Part shown: in pieces, positions 18,896 through 29,231 of the stretch
Layout: every line of letters starts with the position of its first letter
Numbering within the stretch: position 1 is the first letter of the stretch
NCBI RefSeq assembly: GCF_000003815.2
Contig: NC_049987.1
Location: 22,399,956 to 22,432,278 of the forward strand
Reading direction: 5' to 3'
Origin: Branchiostoma floridae
Taxonomy: Eukaryota > Chordata > Leptocardii > Amphioxiformes > Branchiostomatidae
DNA: 32,323 bases
Translations under genes and position numbers: made by a program
Notes under the pieces: generated by a model
What the model saw: the letters and a program-made list of their open reading frames with translations, nothing else
Told to the model about the DNA's origin: nothing
The model's database searches: none

Positions 18896-20550
18896 ACTTT
18901 GGAAAATACCAAAAAATTATGTAGCAAAATTATGATAATCCAGGTTTTTAGTCATCATATCAATTAGACAAATAGATTGTGGTGATGTCATTCAACAGTA
19001 TGAAGAATACACTTTTCATTTGCAGAAATGTGCATGACTCACGTTTTGATGCGGTGCATCAGCTGGACCTGTGAACTTTGAACTGCAGTAGTGTGAGATC
19101 AGTTGTCCGCAAAATGACGCGACATTCACGAATACTTCTTACCAGATCCCAAACTTCATCCGTCGTACATGTACAGGACCAGGTGAACAGATGACGACAG
19201 GTAAAGAGACAGATCCACACGTCTCACAAACCTTACGTTATATTTTGTAGGACAGCGCACTGGGCAGTTATTGACTTAACTTGTATTTCTTTATTTCTGT
19301 ATTCTGACCATACATCTTGGGCATTTTCTCATGTGTATTGATGTACTACACGTATATTCAACCAGAGGAAGTAGCATAGCTAGCAGAAATGCCAAGCTAA
19401 TCGTGGATACCAAACAAAATCGAAGACAGGACTTTTGGGTTCTCTACACAATGCAATGGAGGGTAAACAAGGTCAAAGGTTAATCGATTGCGTCACACAT
19501 TCGCGTCATGGCACTAAGTTCCAAAAGATACCTCATAGCATAGCGTCAGTTGTCTAGCTTCAATTTATATATCTGTCAGGTTATACCAGCCTCATAGAAC
19601 GAGTCTCTCTTCTCGAGAGAGACAGAGAGAGAGCAACATGCCGTATCGGAGCCCCTGATCTCACCACTAGCCCTACCTTTCCACTCACAGGCTTCCACGC
19701 TTGTCATTTGGATCAATCACACTTACACCTAGGCCTTCACACACACATAACGTCACAGCATTTTCTCATGACGCGACGCCAATGCTCTGAACTTTCCCCT
19801 ATTCCAAAAGTCACGTACGGCGAAGGTACGTGTACTTAACAGCATTGTTTTGTACCTTGAATCATGATGTAACATGAGCATTGCAGCAATCCCCAATACA
19901 TGAAGAATGTACAGGCCATGTGTATATGGGCTATAGGGTTGTGGGTGATTCTGAAGAGCCTGGCGAGTCAAAGCCATTTTACTGCAGCCATCACTCAAGC
20001 CGACACGAGAAGGCACTATAACAGGGCCTGCATTCCCCCAGAAATAGCCTGTCACCATTGATTTGGTCAACCCACTTTGGGACGACATCGTCCATTGTTG
20101 CATGTGGCCGGCTTCTGGTGTATAGAAGATCCCTGCATTGCTAAGATAAGGAGTGTTCAATACCGGTAAACATCTCGCGGTTACAGGTAGCTGTCACCAA
20201 GTTAGCCCGAACCCTGCTTTTCAAATCAGCCCCATAGATACGCGATCTACGCTCAAAGTTGGGCAATTGGCCATGATCAGAAAGGCATGCGATGATGCCG
20301 CCTCACTGCCGAGCGATGGAATTTTCACGCGGCTTTCCTCACATCTTCCATTTATCTGCTCTTTACCGTTCCACGCGGTGCGCTGTGCAGCTGCCGTGCA
20401 GAACGTCTTTCTCAGATAAAAGAGAGTTTTCTTAGATTAAAGAGAGTTGATGGCCATACAGAGTGTGAGTGGATTCCCTCGGGTTAGTTTGGTGAGATGC
20501 AAACGTCTTTCATCATTGCTCGACAACCATTTCTCTGGATAAGACAGAGT
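18896..20550. other. No recognised gene; a 135-codon minus-strand frame
   Basis: The only long frame is on the minus strand at 19753-20160. It opens on TTG, has mixed composition and ends with a plausible basic C-terminus, but I recognise no family. Another frame overlaps its start on the plus strand. A purine/pyrimidine hairpin (TCTCTCTTCTCGAGAGAGA) lies near 19603-19621. A duplicated AAAGAGAGTT word lies near 20420-20447. Confidence 0.35.
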
Positions 20551-20559
20551 TTTCAAAAT

Positions 20560-20855
20560 GAATCAAAAAGATAGATTGTCCCATGCCCTTTCTGAGGCCA
20601 CAGTGGCAGAGGGGTGTTATCCGCTGATGAGTCTAAGGTATGGCATTGGAAGGCGGAGCCCATCCCTCTCCTTCCACCGCCTTTTATCTCCCCAACCGAA
20701 GTCGGGTCCCCATTTTTACACCTGAGTGAAGTGAGGAAGCTAAGGCCTAGCAAAGTGCCTTTCCGAAGGGTACAAGATCGGTAACATGACAGTGTTCGAA
20801 CCCAGGCCAAGACCTCTGGCTTCTGCGCCGCACACCCTGTAGTTAGTTACCCAAC
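20560..20855 (-). mobile_element. tRNA-derived SINE, near full length
   Basis: On the minus strand a tRNA-like head contains the B-box-like GGGTTCGAACAC (about 20792-20804). It is followed by a CCCTTCGGAAAGGCAC stretch and a body with GACTTCGGTTGGGGAG, AAGGCGGTGGAAGGAGAGGG and ATGGGCTCCGCCTTCC. The body matches the plus-strand copy at 25663-25818 almost throughout. Such elements are transcribed by RNA polymerase III from the internal promoter and copied by LINE enzymes. The body looks like one I associate with lancelet genomes. Confidence 0.75.
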
Positions 20856-21180
20856 CGGACCCCAAAATGAATCTAAAACAATAAAAAAAGTGTTCCAAAC
20901 GAAGATTTAACTTGTCAACCAAGCCAGAAGAGCCATAAACCACGTAAGATGATGACAGTAATGGGAGTATCTCATCACCAAGCACAAGATCGGAATCATG
21001 ATAGGATTCGAACCCTGTACCTCTGGCTTCTGGGACACACACCAGTTACCTCACATGACCCCAAAATGAATCTAAAACAATCAAAAACAGTTGAAAACTG
21101 AGTCAACCAAGCCAGAAGAGCCGTAGAACACGGTTGCTGATGGTAGTAATGGAAGCATCTCATCACCAAGCACACCCTTC
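20786..21180 (-). repeat. 199-bp tandem repeat containing tRNA-like heads
   Basis: CCCCAAAATGAATCTAAAACA begins at 20860 and again at 21059, and CCAAGCCAGAAGAGCC recurs in each unit. Each unit also carries a tRNA-like head on the minus strand; the one at 21003-21016 has a perfect B box, GGTTCGAATCC. The heads both contain CCAGAAGCCAGAGGT. Reading the minus strand, the order is body X, head, body X, head, then the SINE body at 20560-20770, so the SINE head is shared with the tandem array. Confidence 0.7.
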
Positions 21181-21700
21181 ACTGGTCATCAACCCCGCAA
21201 AATAGACGTATTACCAGTCTCCACACCCGCTGCCCTTCTTGTTATGCAGGTTATGATTTCCAATTTGATGTCCTCCATAACCCCAATCTGTTGGAGATTA
21301 TACGGCCTGAAGGATGTAAGATTGGACCCACAGGCAGATAGGTAATCATCAAAGAAGACTTTTCTCGCCACCCGACCTCTTTATGATTCGTCTCTCGTGG
21401 GGAAGTTGGTAATTTGGAATCCAGTGCGTCGTTGAACCCAGCGATTTGGCAATTACACAACAACTCCTGTCTCTTATTGCTGTACCGTGATTGCTAAAGG
21501 GTTCCGATAAGACCCGGGGTTAGATGCGCTTAGAAAACGCAAAGAGGAGACCGGAGGTGGTCTTAGCGGATTATAGCGTGTACAGTCTCAGCTTTGATAA
21601 ATCTTAGGTGCGATTAGCGCATATCTGAGCGTTACAGATCTGTGTGATTTTTAAACACTTGAAGGCGATGAGTCTCAGATCTGGCCGGCGCATTGCCTCC
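21181..21700. other. No gene seen
   Basis: Short open frames occur on the minus strand without recognisable content. GC content rises slightly toward 21.7 kb. Confidence 0.4.
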
Positions 21701-22545
21701 ACAACTCATTGAACTTCGATGATAAAGGCGCGAGGCGCTTACCATCAAACGGTGCATGATAATGGCGCCATTTTGCAGTCTAATCGGCCGGGCCATTATT
21801 GGCAGGCTCGCGGCTGGATATTACGCTGCCGGGGAAAGCATCGCGGAGTAGATCTCCGTGTGATTCGAGTGTGATCTTTACTACAGAGATGCGCTCCGTT
21901 TGTGTGCGGAATGTGCGATTGAGTTAGCTGGGTTCGATTTCTATGCTTATTATGCCCCCTTTCCACTAGGACAACGCTCTCACCGCGCTCTCTCTGCAAC
22001 CTTGAATTTGACACATGGCTTATCGAATCGTATAGATAAGAAACGAATCTTTTTACACTTTGTGTGTTTTTTTTGTCTTCTCAGTCACACTTTTACATTT
22101 TGTATAATATACAACAGTGTGAAAGCGAAGGATACACATAGATATTTAGATCACAGTGAGAGCGCAGCGTGGTCGCCGTCTAGTGGAAAAGGAGGCCTTA
22201 CTACAGTGAGGCGCTCTGTTTGTGTACGGAATGCACGATCGAGTTAGTTGGGTTCGATTTCTACTCATTGAACTGCGATGATAGAGAAGCGTGAGGCGCT
22301 TACGTTCTTACGTAAGTTGCCGTATTCATCAGTTGCTAGTTATTCTTTTTGTAGATTAAACAGTCGGAGACCAAGTATAGACCAGTTGATTGGTCTCCGA
22401 CTCATCCCAGTATTTTCTATTTGCATTTCTTCAATTTGTACCATGTACGTCTGACCTATGCGAAAGAAAAATACAACAGCAAAGCGCCCCGTTTGTATGC
22501 GGAATGCACGATCGAGTTAGTTGGGTTCGATTTCTACTCCTCGTT
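21700..22545 (+). repeat. Three copies of a 55-bp unit A and two of unit B, split by a MITE
   Basis: Unit A (GCGCTC.GTTTGTGTGCGG, then GAGTTAG.TGGGTTCGATT) occurs at about 21892-21945, 22209-22262 and 22486-22539. Unit B (CATTGAACT.CGATGATA, then GAGGCGCTTAC) occurs at about 21706 and 22266. The first two A copies directly flank the MITE at 21954-22197. Each A unit contains GGTTCGATTTC, close to a polymerase III B box, but no matching A box is clear. Confidence 0.7.
21954..22197. mobile_element. MITE with GCCCCCTTTCCACTAG-type termini
   Basis: The left end reads GCCCCCTTTCCACTAGG and the right end, on the other strand, GCCTCCTTTTCCACTAGACG, each followed by a GC-rich arm with GCTCTCAC. The interior is AT-rich and contains TTTACACTTTGTGTG-like words. 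Target duplication is unclear (TTA on both sides is possible). It has no coding capacity. A related right-hand terminus (CTAGTGGAATGGGGGCC) occurs at 29606-29622. Confidence 0.65.
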
Positions 22546-22629
22546 ATCGGCATACATATGAACCCCCGAGGGAGGTGGCCGAGATACGTCAGAACTGTTC
22601 TAGTCAGAAAGACCGGTCAGGATTGAGAA

Positions 22630-22918
22630 AAGGGGTGGGTGCCGGTACGTTTTGGTCGAGGAAAATAACAAGAGCGAAGTAGAATAGAGTCTTCTGCCAA
22701 CTATTACAGTCAATCGTATAGAGACAGTTAGCTTTGTAGGATTTTAAAACGCCAGTGGGAGTCGAATACTACACAAAAATGATGTCTTAGTAGCGAAATG
22801 GACCATTGTTTTGAGTATCGTCCATTCACAAGTTTTCAGGTCTGGACCTGGACCTGATCTTATGGAACTAGCTGAACCGGAACTGGACCTGAATTTTCTG
22901 TACCGGTATTCACCCCTA
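22630..22918 (-). mobile_element. hAT-type MITE, copy 2, shorter and inverted
   Basis: Read on the minus strand the sequence follows the element at 11458 from AGGGGTGAATACCGGTAC through the GGTCC-rich subterminal region, CAATGGTC and AACAAGAGCGAAGTAGA-type segments. It lacks the last internal part and is 289 bp instead of 472 bp. The flanking octamers ATTGAGAA and ATTTCGAA agree at six of eight positions, consistent with an aged target duplication. Confidence 0.8.
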
Positions 22919-22930
22919 ATTTCGAACGTG

Positions 22931-23690
22931 TTCTGCGGGTGTGAAGGCGTCACTTAACCAAATTGAGCCATCTATGGATTTCTAGTGGTTCAAAATTAGA
23001 CATTGCCGACGTGTGTATAAAGAAAATTACGACTATGGCATGCCCAGAGCACGAGAGCATCTTGGATTTGATGACCCTCATCCATTTATCAATTATCATA
23101 AGAATACATAATTTAAGTTACAGCTTCTGGAGTTTTGCTATGAACGATAAACTTATTTGCGATGGTAACGAGTATTGTCTATCAAAGACTGGCTTAATAT
23201 AAGAATTTGTCCGTTCACCCAAATGTTTGTTTTTCTCTTAGTTTCGAAACGACGTGTGACATTAACCACTACTGGTGATGGCACCAACATTAGATTAGGT
23301 ACATACATGATCTGGATTGAGGACATCTTCTGTGGGTGTGAGGCCGTATCTTTATGGATTTGATCCATCTATGGATTTCTAGCGGTTTGAAATCAGATAC
23401 TGCCAACGTGTCTATGAAGGTAATCATGACTATCGCATACCCAGAGCACAAGAGTATCTTGGATTTCACGACCCCTATCCATCTACCAATTATCATAAGG
23501 ATCTATTAACAGCTTCTGGAGTTTTGCCATGAACAATTCACTTCCTTGCGAAGTTTAGAGGTATTATCTATTATAGACTGATTATGTGTCCCTCCACCTA
23601 ACTGTTTGTTTGTCTCTTCGTGAATTAATTTGCGATAGCATATCAGTAACTGCTACTGGTGATACGTACGTTAGATAGGTACTTACAAGG
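22931..23690 (+). repeat. Diverged tandem duplication, period 397
   Basis: TTCTG.GGGTGTGA.G begins at 22931 and 23328. Both units carry CATCTATGGATTTCTAG, GCATA/GCATG..CCAGAGCAC, CAGCTTCTGGAGTTTTGC and ACTACTGGTGAT-like blocks in the same order. Several short frames are open in unit 1 but not conserved in unit 2, so this does not look like a duplicated gene. Confidence 0.75.
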
Positions 23691-24167
23691 AGTGATCAAT
23701 AAGTCTTCGGTCTCACCCAGAAATGATAAGCACAGCTCAGATTTCGAATCATAGATGTCAAGTATAAAGTATTTATGAATGTGTACCAAAATTTAAATTA
23801 GTGTGATCATTACTTTGCAGGCTTACGTTAGGTAAGGTAGAAGGAATGTGGACAATTGAGCTGCGACCTGAGGTGTGTGGGTCAACTTGCGCTGCTGGAA
23901 GTCAGACACGCACTTCTTTCTGCTTGAAATAGGAAGGGAATCGTTATCAAACATTCTGACAATGTCTTTTGTTAATGACAAAAAATTATGGCATGGGGAA
24001 TTCGACCCACACATGTCTGATCACAATTCAAGGCTTGTTTTTCTCGCCACTTACCTTCTAATTTCCAAAAAAATCGAATGCGTGGAACGTAATGACTGTA
24101 ATGATTTGAAATTTGGAGGATATTGATACAAGGCTTCATACTATAGAGTTGTGCATTAAAATCTTCG
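23691..24167. other. No recognised gene; one 83-codon frame
   Basis: A plus-strand frame (23875-24126) is open for 83 codons with mixed composition, but overlapping minus-strand frames are also open and no family is recognisable. Confidence 0.4.
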
Positions 24168-24445
24168 ACTTCTAGTGGTAAGAAATCAGTCATGTTGGTG
24201 CACCTATAAAGAAAATGGCGAATATAGCATGCCCAAAGTACGAAAAAATGGAAAAACGCTGCAGTACCTTAGAAAGCCACTAGGAGGCCCACTTTTGAAT
24301 TTGACCTTGAATTTCCTGTCTCCTACTCACACCAAACGTCAGAAAGATACAGCCACAGTTTCTATTACGGACATGTTCTCCGGGAGAGAGGGCGTCTCTT
24401 AACAAAATTGAGCCGTGTATGGATTTCTGCCGGTACGAAATTACA
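24168..24445 (+). repeat. Two partial copies of the 397-bp unit
   Basis: TCTAGTGGTAAGAAATCAG followed by TATAAAGAAAATGGCG and GCATGCCCA at about 24171-24240 matches unit 1 at 22982-23050. GGGCGTCTCTTAACAAAATTG and GTATGGATTTCTGCCGG at about 24388-24436 matches its start. Between them lies a CACTAGGAGGCCCA...TTGACCTTGA segment that looks like another dispersed repeat. Confidence 0.6.
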
Positions 24446-25662
24446 TATAGTCCAGCGGCATAGCTGGAAAATGTGTGCAGAATATGTTCAACTACATGTG
24501 TGAGAAATTTGGTCCTTTTAGACAATTCGTCCAGTTTTTTCAGCTATACCGCTGGGCTAACATTGCATACGTACCTATTTCGAATTGTTTTGTATTTTCC
24601 ATTTTTTTCGTTTCACAGCGATTGAAATCACAATGTATAATTTCAACAAATATAAATAGAAAATGATAGACCAATCAGTTGATATCCCTCTGTCTAATTT
24701 ACCTACAAATTATTTAACAATCAATGAATACGGCAACGTATAGTAAAAACGTAACGACTAGCAATTAAGTAGAATAAGTCGAGTCCAAATGAAGAACGAA
24801 ACGAAATGAAACGAACTGAAACTACATGTACCAACACCTGAATGACTATAACAACTTATGACTAACAACTGATAACTGTAACAGCTAAAAACTATAACAA
24901 CTAGGCTAATAACATCTAATACGTAGATTACTAAAAGTAATAAGTGATAAAATCCACAGATGAATAGTGTGTGTTATAAATGAGCAGCTTAGTGTTAGGA
25001 TTGGTGTCTCCACCCACAAGTTTATTTCCTTCTCAAATGGAATAACTTTTGGTATTATGTAGATGGAACGAATATCGTGGCCTTAATACACATTTGGCAT
25101 TGTGCGTGTTCTATAAATCTCGTAACTATAACAGAAAGCAATTAAGGAGGTATTTACGCTCGGTGCTAAAATTTCAGTTACTGCGGAGTTAAGATTCGCA
25201 TAAAATATAAAACTAATGATACGTATATCTTTATAACACCAGTCTGGTAATAGGCAAGTCATCATCGAAATTCAGGCCTGGAGTAGACATTGTCGGCTTG
25301 AATGAGAAATGTAACACAAAAACCGTCTGAGGGACGCTGTTAACATGGCATGCTGCCAAATATTCAAACACATTTATTAACACAGTAAAGTTAATCCACG
25401 CTGGCAACTTCTTTCCTAGAACTTCATGGTTATGGAGCAAGCTTCCACGGAATTGCTTCCCAGTGGGGTGCAATCTAAAACTTTTCAAGTTAAGGGTGAA
25501 CAAATGAGTCTTGTTTTTTGTGGAAGCTTAAGTAAATAAAAAAGTACGTTGTAGTTTATAACGATGCAGTCATGATGAGCGAAGCTTAAGCAGCGCACAG
25601 TAAGATATGATGACTAGGCAGTTAGGCTCACTGACGTGATATCCTACAACTAGGACACGATA
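24446..25662. other. No recognised gene
   Basis: This is AT-rich sequence with loosely repeated TAACAACT/TATAACA words at 24840-24920. A minus-strand frame at 25231-25503 (90 codons, opening on TTG) has acceptable composition but no recognisable domain. Confidence 0.4.
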
Positions 25663-25818
25663 AGGTGTAAAACGGGTACCTCACTTCGGTTGGGGAGGTA
25701 AAAGGCATTGGAAGGAGAGGGATGGGCTCCACCTTCCAAAACCATGCCCTAGACACAGTGGATAGCAACCCAGTACCCTTACTGCGTCGAAAAGGCTATG
25801 GTGCTACCTTGACCTTAT
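25663..25818 (+). mobile_element. SINE body, 5'-truncated, same family as 20560-20855
   Basis: The match starts at AGGTGTAAAACGGGTACC, continues with CACTTCGGTTGGGGAGGTAA, GGAAGGAGAGGGATGGGCTC and ACACAGTGGATAGCAACC, and ends with AAAGGCTATGG and a short ACCTTGACCTT tail. The tRNA-like head is missing, as expected for a 5'-truncated retroposed copy. Confidence 0.75.
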
Positions 25819-26276
25819 CAAGTGCATTGTTCTTTTTATGTGGCATTGTAAAAATAAGTTATCAACTTGAGTGCAGTGCCACATTGTCACTGTCTGTCCA
25901 ATAGTAAATAAAGTAGCTGTGATAAGACTTTTAGATTTGTAAGGCTCATTATACTTCCGTGTTACAGACATAGAAGTCATATTGAAGTAGTTCTTATCAA
26001 ACCATATAGAATTATTTTCTCGTCCTTCCTTTGCAGCTAAGATGTTGATGAATTGGGGAAGTATTCTCTTTACACCTTTATTCTTAATGACAGTGTTCTA
26101 TTAAGCACAGTCAGTACAAGTTTGTAAATCTTGGGTGATATAGACTTCTACCTCGGCGATCTGTCAAATTCAAGCTGAGGGGAAGTTGTGGAAAATCCCG
26201 CTGACGACCCATGAATGCATGAAGGCAGAAATCTCAGCCCAACACGCCTGGTACGGGCAGTTGTCAGCCAGCCATG
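25819..26276. other. No gene seen
   Basis: No coding frame or element terminus was recognised. Confidence 0.5.
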
Positions 26277-27440
26277 TCCAGGTTTAGAGACAGCGCACAA
26301 ACCTGATCAAAGCAGCACAAGAGCTTCAGACCTACAGCTGTGTACCTGTGGCCTTTACACGTGGCAATGTGACGGATAACCATGTACCAGGACTAACTAT
26401 TCTCAATAGAAAGAGAGGCCAACTCTGCAGGGTGACATCAAAATTGTAAAGTAGCTACCAGGACTTCGGGGAAACTTTCGAATCCTATTTGTTAACGTTG
26501 TTGTTCATCCATCGTTGCTAAGACCCATGGTTGTGTTGCATGTCTGGATTCTACGTACAGCTGTGTGTCTAAGTCTTGGGTGTCTAGATGCTTTGGCAGT
26601 ATGTGTGGATTCTTGTCTTGTGTGTCTGGATTGGGCATTCCGGCTCATTCCAATTCTTGTGTGGAGGGGACTTTAGAGACAGTGCATAAGCCTGATCAAA
26701 GCAGCAAAAGAGCAGTAGAGTTACAGCTGTGTACCTGTGGCCTTTATAGGCGGCAATGTGATGGAGCACCGTGTACCCGGACTAAGGCCACCTTGACAAT
26801 TTTATGGATGACATCCTCTGAAGACATCAAAGCTAATGCGAGAGGGCAAAAAATAAAAATCCAACAAAGACATGCTGTTAAAACACAGGATTGAATATCT
26901 AGTCCATTCTTTATCAGTCTTAGTTTGTCGTATGTTCGCCTCTTGTAAGACTGTAAGAGACAATCGTGGCCATGGCAACAATGATTTAACAAAGTGCTTT
27001 AGCCCCATGCTCTAACCAATGGGAGCCGTGGCCACATGTCCTTACCCTGGAGAGCAGATCGTCTGACAAGCATAAAATTATCATTGAACAGGGAATCTTG
27101 TGGCCACAGTTTTTCTTTTACATTTTTATTAACGCGGATGTCATCTATAGAATTAAGTCAGTGTGTCCCAAGTATTCTCAAAAGGATCAGAGGTGTCCTC
27201 CGTATAGTAAAATCAAGATCATAAACTAGCTACCAAGACTTCTGGGAAACTTGTGAATCCAATTTGTTAACGTTGTTGTTCATCCATCGTTGCCACAGAT
27301 GACTAAGACCCATGGTTGGGTTGTATATCTGGATTCTACAGCTGCGTGTCTGAGTCGTTGGTTATTTGTTTGGGGTTCGGCTGTCTGTAGGTATGTCTGG
27401 CATTATGTCTGGATTCTCAGCTCGTGTGTCTGGATTCGAA
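26277..27440 (+). repeat. Segmental duplication A-B-A'-B'
   Basis: Block A (AGAGACAG.GCA, CCTGATCAAAGCAGCA, GTGTACCTGTGGCCTTTA) occurs at 26277-26400 and 26668-26786. Block B (TAGCTACCA.GACTTC, then TTGTTAACGTTGTTGTTCAT, ATCCATCGTTGC) occurs at 26446-26640 and 27221-27440. The second pair is separated by 434 bp (26787-27220) instead of 45 bp, so one pair has gained or lost sequence. The copies are roughly 75-85 percent alike. GTCTGGATT recurs many times in block B. Confidence 0.75.
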
Positions 27441-27890
27441 GCCTTACGTTACGTTAAGTCGGAATGAACATTGTTGATTTGGCCAATCTGAGTCAAGATT
27501 CCTCTTGACTTAGTCGGTTTGAATATCTGGTCCGATGGGACTACCGGTTAGGAATTATCTCCAATATCTAATTAATGAATGGAGCCCTTTCTTGTACGTT
27601 TCTGCTCTCACCAGCTATGTACTGGTCATAATAATAATGTTCTGATTTGCTCTGAATAGTCTGAGTACAAGTTCTAGTCAACGTGAAGTAGGAGCGAGCT
27701 ATCTTACTACGTGCAACTACAAAGTCTAATGCATACGTATGAGTATGTATATCTCTAGTATGTACAGGTTCGACTTCTTCTCGCTGCCTAAAACAGTTGT
27801 AAATGTACGTGTGGCGATAAGGGTTGGCAAGTCTTACTTTCCGTACTCTGCACGCACTACTCAACTGCAATGTGGAAAGCCACTGCATGT
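27441..27890. other. No recognised gene
   Basis: Overlapping open frames occur on both strands near 27570-27936 with no family resemblance. Confidence 0.4.
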
Positions 27891-28148
27891 AAGAGTACAC
27901 CGGTGCCACTGTGATCAGTTTTTGGCGATCAGCCACGACTTAATGTTCAAGTCTGAGTTACTACATGGAAGCCAATCAGTTAGAGGCAAACTCCGTAGTC
28001 TGCAATGCCCCGCTCCATTTTAGAGTTGGTGGAAGACCCTTGTATATACATATAAGAGTACACCATACCACTGTGATCAGTTTTTGGCGATCAGCCACGA
28101 CTTCATGTTCAAGTCTGAATTACTACATGGGAGCCAATCAGTTAAAGG
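27891..28148 (+). repeat. Direct duplication of about 95 bp, period 163
   Basis: AAGAGTACACC then CACTGTGATCAGTTTTTGGC and GATCAGCCACGACTT begins at 27891 and 28054; the copies differ at few positions. The first copy lies in an open frame (VHRCHCDQFLAISHDLMFKS), while a one-base deletion shifts the frame in the second. I cannot name a function. Confidence 0.8.
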
Positions 28149-28400
28149 ATAGCGGGTCGGTATCTTAGAAACGGCACAGATACCGTGATAGAAATCTGGA
28201 TGCACCTTTACGGACCGGTGAAGAGGGGAAATTAGCTACAGATAGCGACTATCTTGGCTATATCGGGCAGGAGAGATTTAGGACGGGTGGGGACGCCGTC
28301 ATTCATCTGGCTCTGGTAGGAATTTCAAAGGATCTAGTTTTAGCTCACTGATCGTGACAGAGAAGACAGACGCTATGTACAGTATTTACAGCTTCATTGT
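28149..28400. other. No gene seen
   Basis: No element or coding frame was recognised. Confidence 0.5.
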
Positions 28401-28404
28401 ACCT

Positions 28405-28583
28405 GGGAAGTTCCCCTAGCTCATTTCAACAAACATAATGAATAGTGGACCACGGCTTAACGTCCCGTCCTAAGGACTGCAACCCTTTCCAGTAGCGTGT
28501 ATGTTGAATGAGTAACACAGACGGAATCGAACTCACAGCTTCTAGTTCCAGAGGCAGTGCCACTGGACTACGCACTACGTCTG
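28405..28583 (-). mobile_element. tRNA-derived SINE with GACGTTAAGCC module, copy 1
   Basis: On the minus strand an A-box-like TAGTCCAGTGG (about 28562-28572) and a B-box-like GAGTTCGATTCC (about 28523-28534) are spaced as in a tRNA gene. They are followed by GGAAAGGGTTGCAG and GGACGGGACGTTAAGCC (about 28454-28470). The sequence cannot fold as a complete tRNA and continues well past the head, so it is a SINE rather than a tRNA gene. A plus-strand relative lies at 32054. Confidence 0.7.
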
Positions 28584-29230
28584 AGAAAATCCATGAAAAC
28601 TGCAAATGTTCAACAACTTGAATACTTTTAGATTGTACAGATAATTATTTGGGAATGGAAAATATTTTTTAGATTGATGCTCGAAGACAGGCAAGCAGGA
28701 GATCACCGTAGATTTTTTAAGCGCCCTTCTGCATTGCACTTTAAATCATGTGTGTTGTTATTCAAGAAACCAGTTCTGTCTTTCTCTCAATAACCAACGA
28801 GTAACAGAATTCTATTACATCATTCTCTAACAAGGTTAGCAGCGCTTGATTGTGTCTCAATGTTGTTTAAATGTCTCAATTTGCTTGGTTCCATCCAGGT
28901 AAAAAGGGTAAAACGACTAGGAATGACGTAGATCATTGCACGCAGGTTACGCAATGTGTTAGCTCAATCGTCAGCAGTCGAGAAAATGGACCCAATTATT
29001 GGACTCCTGCCCCCACAAAATCCTCTAAGGTTGACGCAGTGGCAGCCGAAATTCCGCTCAGAGATCACCCGGGAGTAGCGTTTAGTCCCGGAGTAATGTA
29101 TCTCTGATAGGTTAATAGGTTAATGGGGACCTGCCTGTGTCGCTAATAGGTGCGGGACATGCGAACTTCCGTGATGCACTTGCGGTCATGACGTCACGAC
29201 CTGGCAGGTGGCAGCTTCAGTCATCTCAGT
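28584..29230. other. No recognised gene
   Basis: A plus-strand frame at 28871-29107 (78 codons) starts with ATG but shows no recognisable family and has no supporting context. A TGACGTCA octamer lies at about 29189. Confidence 0.4.
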
Positions 29231-29231
29231 A

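Noticed and set aside
19753-20160. 135-codon minus-strand frame as a host gene
   Set aside because: No recognisable family, no proper start and no supporting context; an isolated frame of this size is expected by chance in 32 kb.
20786-21050. Possible tRNA genes (B boxes at 20792-20804 and 21003-21016)
   Set aside because: No complete cloverleaf could be traced and the sequences continue into SINE bodies, so they are SINE heads.
26584-26769. Ankyrin-like string LHHIAAYKGHRYTAVTLLL on the minus strand
   Set aside because: The spacing is off by one residue in two places, there are no neighbouring repeats, and the duplicate at 26277-26400 does not keep the consensus. Probably chance.
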